A stretch of 7,063 nucleotides of DNA from Trichodesmium sp. MAG_R04 (GTDB lineage: Bacteria > Cyanobacteriota > Cyanobacteriia > Cyanobacteriales > Microcoleaceae). A program made the position numbers and the translations under genes. This document shows positions 1 to 6,700 of this stretch, one piece after another. Position 1 is the stretch's first letter. Every line of letters starts with the position of its first letter. Location of the stretch: the NCBI GenBank assembly GCA_023356515.1, contig JAKQYG010000218.1, positions 1 to 7,063 on the forward strand, given 5' to 3'. The notes below the pieces were generated by a model. The model was given only the letters and a program-made list of their open reading frames with translations. It made no database searches and was not told the origin of the DNA.

Positions 1-203
1 ACATGGTACAAGTTGCTACTAATGTAATATATTTGAAAGTATTGGTAGATAGTAGCGTAAAATTGTACTACACTTAAATGCGATAGTAATATGTAAAGAT
101 GTGAGTGCTCATTGCTATATAGGTAATCTAAATAGTTAACAGCTTAGTTTCTATCCACAAAACTGTTCAGGTTATTTTTATATGAGTCCTTATCTCAACT
201 AAA
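1..203. other. Non-coding stretch downstream of the AGCS pair, nothing recognised
   Basis: AT-rich sequence after the stop codon of the last transporter gene. I see no convincing open reading frame, RNA gene or classical intrinsic terminator. The best foldable parts are short stems of 4-5 base pairs with no T-run, such as TGAG-7-CTCA near 183-197, too weak to call. It may hold the 3' end of the transcript and the start of an unrelated region. Confidence 0.4.
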
Positions 204-1700
204 TTATTCTTCTCCTTTTCTGAGACGGCCCATATAACTTTCTAAATCTTTTGCTATTTGACCACACAAAAAATAACCACCCAAAATATTAGGAAAAGCC
301 ATCGAAAGTAGAGTAGCATCACTAAAATTAATGACAGAAGATGGGTTAGATACTGAACCGATAAAAGTAGCAATCAAAAACAAGATTTTGTAAATAATTA
401 ACCCCTTACCGCCAGACAAATAATCCCAACACCTTTCACCATAGTAACTCCAAGAAATCATGGTGGAAAAAGCAAAACAGAAAACAGCGATCGCTAATAG
501 AACAGGAAACCATTCTAAAACAGTACCAAAAGCTGCGGAGGTTAACTCTGCCCCTTTCTTTGCTTCCCGCAAAGCAGCAAATTCTTCAGCATTATACACC
601 TTAGTAATGACAATTACCAAAGCCGTCATATTGCAAACAACAATAGTATCAATAAATGGCTCCAACAGCGCTACTAAACCCTCACGAATAGGTTCATTAG
701 TTCTAGCTGCAGAGTGAGCGATAGCTGCCGAACCCACACCAGCTTCATTAGAAAAAGCAGAACGTTGAAACCCCTGAATAATCACACCGATAATCCCACC
801 CTCTAATGCTTTAGGAGCAAAAGCTTCAGAAACAATAGTAGCGATCACCCGAGGGATTTCAGTAATATTGGCAAATATAATAAATAAGGAAGCCAAAACG
901 TAGAGCAGACACATTAAAGGTACAAGAGTACCTGCCACCATACCAATACGCTGAATACCACCAATAATAACTAACCCGACCAAAACTACTAGCACTAAAC
1001 CATAAACCCAACTAGGTAAACCTGGTAATACAGTTGAAACGGCACCATAAGACTGATTTGCTTGAAACATATTAGCACCACCGAAAGCAGCAGAAATGCA
1101 GAATATAGAGAACAGTGTAGCAAGAACTCTGCCTAAAGTTCCCTGTCTCATTTCTGCTAAACCTGCGGATAGGTAGCGCATCGGTCCACCAGAAATAGTA
1201 CCATCAGGTTTAATAATGCGATATTTCTGAGCCAGAGTACATTCTACAAATTTACTAGTCATCCCAAAAAAAGCAGCGATCGTCATCCAAAATACAGCTC
1301 CAGGTCCCCCAATACTAATAGCTATAGCTACACCTGCAATATTACCTAATCCTACTGTTCCTGATAATGCTGCTGCCAAAGCTTGAAAGTGTGAAACTTC
1401 TCCTTGATCTTCAGGATTATCATATTTACCTCTAACAATATCAATGGCATGTGTAAAAGCACGAATATTGATAAATCGCATCCTAATAGTAAAAAAAATC
1501 CCACCAATAATTAGCCATAAAACAATTAAAGGAAAACCACCGATATTAAAGAAGAGAATATTAAATATTACATCTACAAAACTTGAAAAAGCTTGATCAA
1601 TGCCATTGATAAAATTACTTCCTTTTTTTGCTTCTGTTACTAAAAGAAAAGTTGGTATTAACATCAATAAAAGTACATATAGCCAAGTTTTTATTTTCAT
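204..1700 (-). CDS. Sodium:alanine/glycine symporter (AGCS family), downstream tandem copy
   Basis: A 498-residue inner-membrane transporter expected to bring alanine, glycine or a similar small amino acid into the cell with Na+. The family core is plain: EVSHFQALAAALSGTVGLGN at about 101-120, the signature GGPGAVFWMTIAAFFG at 131-146, FQANQS at 212-217, FSNEAGVGSAAIAH at 316-329, EPFIDT at 347-352 and WSYYGERCW at 417-425. Hydrophobic segments run through the whole length, as in the usual 11-helix fold. I chose the ATG at 1700 because it opens on a basic residue pair and a long hydrophobic stretch ending near TEA (residue 24), like a signal peptide or first helix. The frame is also open upstream to a TTG at 1793, which would add 31 mostly polar residues that do not look like the family. 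Oddity: GGPMRY at 172-176, where the paralogue has GGPMYY. The family call is firm; the exact substrate is inferred only. Confidence 0.93.
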   Translation of the reverse strand: MKIKTWLYVLLLMLIPTFLLVTEAKKGSNFINGIDQAFSSFVDVIFNILFFNIGGFPLIVLWLIIGGIFFTIRMRFINIRAFTHAIDIVRGKYDNPEDQGEVSHFQALAAALSGTVGLGNIAGVAIAISIGGPGAVFWMTIAAFFGMTSKFVECTLAQKYRIIKPDGTISGGPMRYLSAGLAEMRQGTLGRVLATLFSIFCISAAFGGANMFQANQSYGAVSTVLPGLPSWVYGLVLVVLVGLVIIGGIQRIGMVAGTLVPLMCLLYVLASLFIIFANITEIPRVIATIVSEAFAPKALEGGIIGVIIQGFQRSAFSNEAGVGSAAIAHSAARTNEPIREGLVALLEPFIDTIVVCNMTALVIVITKVYNAEEFAALREAKKGAELTSAAFGTVLEWFPVLLAIAVFCFAFSTMISWSYYGERCWDYLSGGKGLIIYKILFLIATFIGSVSNPSSVINFSDATLLSMAFPNILGGYFLCGQIAKDLESYMGRLRKGEE

Positions 1701-1976
1701 TCTCAAGTTTACCCATGAATTATTTTTCTTAACTAGATACTTATACCATAAAATTCTCAATTTTTCAGGTTTCCCACTTCTGCTACAAAACAAAGTGCCA
1801 TAAATATGCTACAAAAAACAATGAAGGGAGGCAGAATGTAGGCTAAAATTATCTTTCAAATTACTGCCCAAGTAGATCTTTCGTGAAATTTATATTGTAA
1901 GCATTCAAAAGAAATATGATATTATACCTTTGCTTTTTGAAATCTTACTAATTATGAACGATACCAACTCAAATGA
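1701..1976 (-). promoter_or_regulatory. Spacer between the two AGCS genes with possible promoter for the downstream copy
   Basis: The 276-base gap is long for two genes in one operon and could hold an independent promoter. An extended -10-like sequence, TG-G-TATAAG, lies at about 1748-1740 on the minus strand, some 40 bases before the chosen ATG; it lacks a good -35. A perfect TATAAT is at 1926-1921, about 220 bases before the ATG, also without a clear -35. The plus strand shows a direct repeat: TGCTACAAAA at 1781-1790 and again at 1807-1816, 26 bases apart start to start. No NtcA-type GTA-N8-TAC site was seen at a useful position, and no stem-loop with a T-run follows the upstream gene. Confidence 0.3.
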
Positions 1977-3401
1977 TTAATTTGCTGCAATTATTTCTCC
2001 CGTTTGTAAACGTTTCATATAATTTTCGAGATCAGTTGCTACTTTACCACAGAGGAAATAAGCGCCCAGCAAACTAGGAAAAGCGAGAGCTATTTTCAGA
2101 GCATCAGCAAATTGAATTACTGGTTCTGGTTTAATAACTGTACCAATAAAGATACTTATTAAGAATAATATTTTATATATAATTACACCACCGTCTCCAA
2201 ATAAGTATTGCCAGGAAACTTGACCATAGTAACTACTAGAAATTATAGTAGATAAGGCAAATAAAAATATACATAGTGTCAAAAGAGAAGGAAACCAGGC
2301 AATGGCAGAATTAAAAGCAGCTAAAGTCAGTGCAGAACCACTAAAATTAGCAAATTCTGGATTATTGTAAGCTCCAGTAATAATCACAACTAAAGCAGTC
2401 ATGTTACAGATGATGATAGTATCAATAAATGGTTCTAATAATGCAACAATACCCTCCCGAATAGGCTCATTGGTTTTAGCTGCTGCATGAGCGATTGCTG
2501 CCACGCCCAACCCTGCTTCATTGGAAAAAGCGGCGCGACGGAAACCTTGTACTAAAGCACCAGCAAAACCACCTGCCATAGCTTGGGGAACAAAAGCACT
2601 GTAAATTATGCTACCCAAGGCATTAGGGATAGCCATAAAGTTAGATAAAATTATCCATAAACTAGCTAAAAAGTAGATGCCACACATTGCAGGTACGATA
2701 GCAGCAGCTACTACAGCAATACGTTGGATACCTTTAATAATCACTAATCCTACTATTAATACTAGAACTAATCCATAGACCCAAGTTTTTTCGGCAATAA
2801 ATGGTATCATGTGAGCAACGGCGACTTGAGACTGATTAGATTGAAATATGCTTGCAGTACCCAGTACCGCCAAAACATTGAAAAATGCAAACATTCCTGC
2901 TAAGGTTTGACCTAATTTTTTTTGCCCTATCTCAGTAAAGCCTATTGATAGGTAATACATTGGTCCTCCAGAAACCGTACCATTTTGGTTGAAAATGCGA
3001 TATTTTTGAGCTAGGGTACATTCAATAAATTTAGTACTCATCCCTAAGAAACCTGCGATCGTCATCCAAAAAGCTGCACCTGGTCCTCCTAAACTAATAG
3101 CAATGGCAACTCCGGCAATATTTCCTAGCCCTACTGTACCAGATAGGGCAGTAGCGAGAGCTTGAAAATGGGAAACTTCACCTTCATCATTAGGATCATC
3201 GTATTTGCCCAAAATAACATCTACAGAATGTTTGAAGCCTCGAATATTAATAAATTGCATTCGGATAGTAAAAAAGAGGCCACCACCAATCAGCCAGAGT
3301 ACGATAATTGGTATGCCTTGGTCTCCTCCAATACTATAAAAAATGATAGCATCTATATTTTGTAATAAATCAGAAAAATTAGCAGAAACAAAATCTAACA
3401 T
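1977..3401 (-). CDS. Sodium:alanine/glycine symporter (AGCS family), upstream tandem copy
   Basis: A 474-residue multi-pass membrane transporter of the same family as the gene that follows it 276 bases downstream. Well over half of the aligned residues are identical by eye. Shared landmarks are GEVSHFQALATALSGTVGLG at about 74-93, GGPGAAFWMTIAGFLG at 105-120, SGGPMYYLS at 144-152, AFSNEAGLG at 291-299 and EPFIDT at 323-328. It starts with ATG and has no signal-peptide-like extension, beginning just before the first amphipathic and hydrophobic segments. A purine-rich AGGAA lies about 13 bases upstream of the ATG, a weak and rather distant ribosome site. It differs from its paralogue at several positions that I recall as well kept in the family: S184 for N (TASIFQ for GANMFQ), V300 for S (AGLGV for AGVGS), S389 for W and Q394 for E (SSYYGQ for WSYYGE). 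The frame is intact, so it is probably functional, perhaps with altered substrate or ion handling. Confidence 0.92.
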   Translation of the reverse strand: MLDFVSANFSDLLQNIDAIIFYSIGGDQGIPIIVLWLIGGGLFFTIRMQFINIRGFKHSVDVILGKYDDPNDEGEVSHFQALATALSGTVGLGNIAGVAIAISLGGPGAAFWMTIAGFLGMSTKFIECTLAQKYRIFNQNGTVSGGPMYYLSIGFTEIGQKKLGQTLAGMFAFFNVLAVLGTASIFQSNQSQVAVAHMIPFIAEKTWVYGLVLVLIVGLVIIKGIQRIAVVAAAIVPAMCGIYFLASLWIILSNFMAIPNALGSIIYSAFVPQAMAGGFAGALVQGFRRAAFSNEAGLGVAAIAHAAAKTNEPIREGIVALLEPFIDTIIICNMTALVVIITGAYNNPEFANFSGSALTLAAFNSAIAWFPSLLTLCIFLFALSTIISSSYYGQVSWQYLFGDGGVIIYKILFLISIFIGTVIKPEPVIQFADALKIALAFPSLLGAYFLCGKVATDLENYMKRLQTGEIIAAN

Positions 3402-3538
3402 TTAGTTTAGTCGTTCCTATTTTAAAGTCAAGTATAAATTTATTTTAGCATTTAAAGATTCAGAACTTGCGTAATAACAATGATTGTAGCGGCAATGTCT
3501 TAAGAAAGACGAATTTATACCAATTTCAAAAAAGATTG
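3402..3538 (-). promoter_or_regulatory. Leader and likely promoter region of the upstream AGCS gene
   Basis: This AT-rich stretch separates the IS1 remnant from the transporter ATG. A possible -10 hexamer TATACT lies at 3436-3431 on the minus strand, which would give a short leader carrying AGGAA (about 3418-3414). No good -35 TTGACA is found 16-18 bases further up. Another AT-rich hexamer, TATAAA, is at 3519-3514, also without a clear -35. A small imperfect dyad, GTCTT-4-AAGAC, lies just downstream of it near 3498. I see no coding potential. The promoter assignment is weak; that transcription must start somewhere here, or come through from the kinase gene, is inference from the gene order. 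Confidence 0.3.
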
Positions 3539-3616
3539 TTATAATAAAAGAGGTTTACCATAGTGAGTATGCCCATACTTTATAATTTTAGTAGACTGGC
3601 ATTTAGGACAATTCAT
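3539..3616 (-). pseudogene. IS1-family transposase first ORF (InsA-type zinc finger), N-terminal fragment
   Basis: From the ATG at 3616 the minus strand reads MNCPKCQSTKIIKYGHTHYG, then KP, and after three leucines meets TAA at 3539-3541. This fits the N-terminus of IS1-family InsA-type proteins: CPxC half zinc finger, S two residues later, a K-x-G block, then GK followed by Q or P. In a complete protein the next residues would carry a second CxxC to complete the finger, then a helix-turn-helix. Here the match stops after GKP (about 3551) and no second CxxC follows. The piece is therefore a broken gene truncated after roughly 22 codons and cannot encode a transposase. The family match is from memory of the motif; a protein search would settle it. 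Confidence 0.72.
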
Positions 3617-3680
3617 CTCTACAAACTGAACTTTATTAATCTAAATATGTCATATCTTACCATTATTATGCAGGACTACC
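3551..3680 (-). mobile_element. Left-end remnant of an IS1-family insertion sequence
   Basis: The transposase fragment sits 64 bases inside a sequence that reads, on the minus strand, GGTAGTCCTGCATAAT (3680-3665). This resembles the start of IS1-type terminal repeats (GGTgaTgCTGC in classical IS1), and the distance to the ATG is right for the leader of an IS1 element. The element should run leftwards for some 700-1000 bases, but homology stops near 3551 and the AGCS gene starts at 3401, so most of the element is missing. I found no convincing right terminal repeat and no target duplication matching the AAAATGCTT that flanks the left end. The terminal end is less certain than the coding fragment. 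Confidence 0.6.
3665..3680 (-). repeat. Candidate left terminal inverted repeat of the IS1-family remnant
   Basis: Reading inward on the minus strand this is GGTAGTCCTGCATAAT. It begins with GGT and has CTGC at positions 8-11, as in the classical IS1 left end. Its partner at the other end is absent, so this is supported only by resemblance and by its position upstream of the transposase ATG. Confidence 0.45.
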
Positions 3681-3707
3681 AAAATGCTTACTTTTGACTA
3701 AGGAGTT

Positions 3708-6700
3708 CTATATATAAGCCGACACTTCTTTTCTTAAAGTAGTCTTAACCCTTTCATATTCAGCCTTTACCTGAGATAAAATCACGTCTGTGCCTTCAGT
3801 AGTTCCCCTATGACCAATAGATTCTAACTCCTTGCAAAGCTCAGACAACTTTGTGGCACCCAGAGAAGCACTACTAGACTTCATACTGTGAGCAGATATC
3901 TGTAGCAATTTTGGCTGCTTTTGTTGAATTGCTTGACTAATTTCACCTAAAAGTATTGGTGTACCTTCCAGATAGGAATTAATTATGTCTACAAGTAGTT
4001 CAGGAGCGTTTCCTGCCATTTTCTTCAAGTCTTGCAATACTGCCATATCTATCACTCTTTCTAAGTCCACTATATCTGCTTTTTCCTGTTCTACCATGTC
4101 TCCTTCTAATAGAAAACATTTACTTAAAGCTGTCATCAATGCTTCTGGACGAACTGGTTTAATAATATAGTCATCCATACCAGCGCTTAGACATTTTTCG
4201 CGATCGCCTTGCATAGCATTAGCAGTCATAGCAATAATGCGGGGGCGTTTCTCTTTTACCCATTCGGCACAAATTTGACGTGTAGCAGTCAAACCATCCA
4301 TTTCTGGCATTTGTACATCCATCAGCACTACATCATAAGACTGACGACGTAAATCTTCTAATACCTCTAAACCATTTGCTGCAATATCAGCTCGATATCC
4401 TAATTTTTTTAGAATATTAATTGCCACTTTTTGGTTAACGACATTATCCTCGGCTAAGAGAATTTTCAGAGGTAATCTTTCTGCTACCTTGACATTTGAT
4501 TCAATTTTTAATTTTGGTATATTATCAACTCTATTTTCTTTAAAAAGTCCTACTAAAACTTTCTTAAGTTGAGATTGCTTAATTGGCTTATTTAAATAAG
4601 TAGCAGCATTGATATTAGTCCTAATATTTAATGATTCTTGAGCTAAAGAACTCAGAAAAATTATGAGTAACTCCTGACAACAGTAAAGTTTCTGAATTTC
4701 TCTAGTTAAAGTTATACCATCCATCCCAGGCATTTGTAAATCTAAAATAGCAACATCAAACTTCTCCCCTGACTGTAGTATATTGATTGCTTCTTGCCCA
4801 CTACTTACAGCTTGAGAAATCATCCCCATGGATTCCGATTGAAGTGTCAGCAATTGCCTATTCGTAGCATTATCATCAACAATTAACAAACGTTTATTAT
4901 ATAATAATTTCTCAGTTTCATTGTCCTGCTCAAGAGATAAACTATTAGAAATAGCATAAGATACTATCGTGAAGAAAAAAGTGGAACCAACACCTAATTC
5001 ACTCTCTACCCATATTTTTCCTCCCATAATTTCAGTTAATCGCTTGCTGATAGCTAATCCCAATCCTGTGCCGCCGTATTGACGACTTATAGAAGCATCA
5101 ACTTGACTAAAAGGCTTAAATAGATAATTCATAGAATCAGATGAAATACCAATACCAGTATCTTTGACCGCGAATTGTATTGTGTAGCAAATGGGACAGG
5201 AAGTATTTGTTTGAGTAGATTCTGTTTGATAGGGAATAGGACAATGCCGATTTTCAGAAGAGTTTAACTCTAGGTTTTGAGTTGAAGCAGTAATTGATAC
5301 AACTATTTCTCCAGTCTCTGTAAACTTGATACCATTACTGAGAAGATTAACTAATATTTGGCGTAAGCGAGTTATATCTCCAATTATAATTTCAGGAGTT
5401 TGTGAATCTATAAGATAAACTAGCTCTAAATTTTTCTCTGCTGCTTTTGGTACGAATATATCTAGACAATCTTCTATACAATTTCGGAGATTAAAGGGCT
5501 GTTCCTCTAAGTCTAATTTGCCAGACTCAATTTTAGAGAAATCAAGAATATCATTAATTAAGATTAACAAAGAATCCCCACTGTTACGGATAATTTCTAC
5601 AAAATCTTGCTGTTGTCGGTTGAGGGGTGTATCTAATAGTAAACCTGTCATCCCAATAATTGCATTCATAGGAGTACGAATTTCGTGGCTCATTATTGCA
5701 AGGAATTCACTTTTAGTTCGATTCGCAATTTCTGCTTCTTCTTTTAATCTTTTGCTAATCCAGGCTGATATGATTATTCCTAAGAATATAAGTATTTCCA
5801 TTACGGTTAGATTTATAATGTAACTCGTATGTAGATAGTCAATATAGGGTGCTGTTGGTTGTTTGATATATAAATACCAGGGAAGAACGTGACTAATCTT
5901 GACCTTGAGTCCATAGAATGATTGTTTCCAACTTTTCATTTTTGATCTTCCTGGTATTTTTGGCTTAAAAAAATCTCCGTCGTAGTAGATATTTCCTGTT
6001 TCTAATAAGTCGAATTTTTCCCGAATAGTTCTTACTGAATGACTATCAGCAATTATATAGTTGTCACCATCTACAAGTATTGCTTCGGTTCTATCCACTT
6101 GGGTATTTGGTTGAAGAAATTTACTGATGTGACTATAGTCTAGAGAGGCATAAGTAATTCCCTTAAACTGATTATTTCTTACTACTGGTATTATAATACT
6201 AATATAAGTTGTCATAGAAACTATATCTGGATGGAGATCTATAATTTCTGGTTCCATTTTTTTTTCTATTTCCATCCAATGATGCTTATCAAGTGTATTT
6301 AAGTTAAAAATTGATTCTCCAATTTCATTAAATCCTGGTTCAGCAGCAATTATTTTACCACTAGCATCAGTTACATAAATTTTAAGAAAAGAGGGAAATA
6401 TTTTTTTGATTACTGATATGCTTTGTTGTAAAGTTGCTGTTTCTTTATTAGCTGCTTGATCTACTGTTTTTGCTAGTTTTGCTATAACATTAAAATTTTC
6501 TTCATACCAATATTTTAAGTTATTTCTTATAGATATTTTTGTTATTATTAGTTTTTTTTCAATCTCGTTCTCAAAATCATGTAATATATGTTTATCATTA
6601 AACATGGTCATTGTTAAAGCTAAAAATAAAATAAATACTATGAAAAAATTAAAGATAGTTTGTTGAAATGAAGAATATTTTTCTTTTCTAGAAAAACCAA

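Noticed and set aside
460..717. Plus-strand open frame of 85 codons, and similar ones at 1600-1803, 3162-3365, 3985-4170 and 5518-5823.
   Set aside because: All but 1600-1803 lie entirely antisense within strongly supported minus-strand genes, and that one overlaps the transporter's N-terminal region. None has recognisable protein character or a convincing ribosome site.
1921..1926. Perfect TATAAT on the minus strand as the promoter of the downstream transporter.
   Set aside because: No acceptable -35 element at the right spacing and about 220 bases from the ATG; in such AT-rich sequence the hexamer is expected by chance. Mentioned only as a possibility in the spacer entry.
3488..3505. Possible right end of the IS1 relic (plus strand GGCAATGTCTTAAG).
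   Set aside because: Only scattered positions match the left-end sequence GGTAGTCCTGCATAAT, and no flanking target duplication is present.
3566..3579. Palindrome AGTATG-CC-CATACT that looks like an operator.
   Set aside because: It falls inside the IS1 transposase fragment and encodes part of KYGHT there, so it is explained as coding relic sequence. The two-base centre is also too tight for an RNA hairpin.
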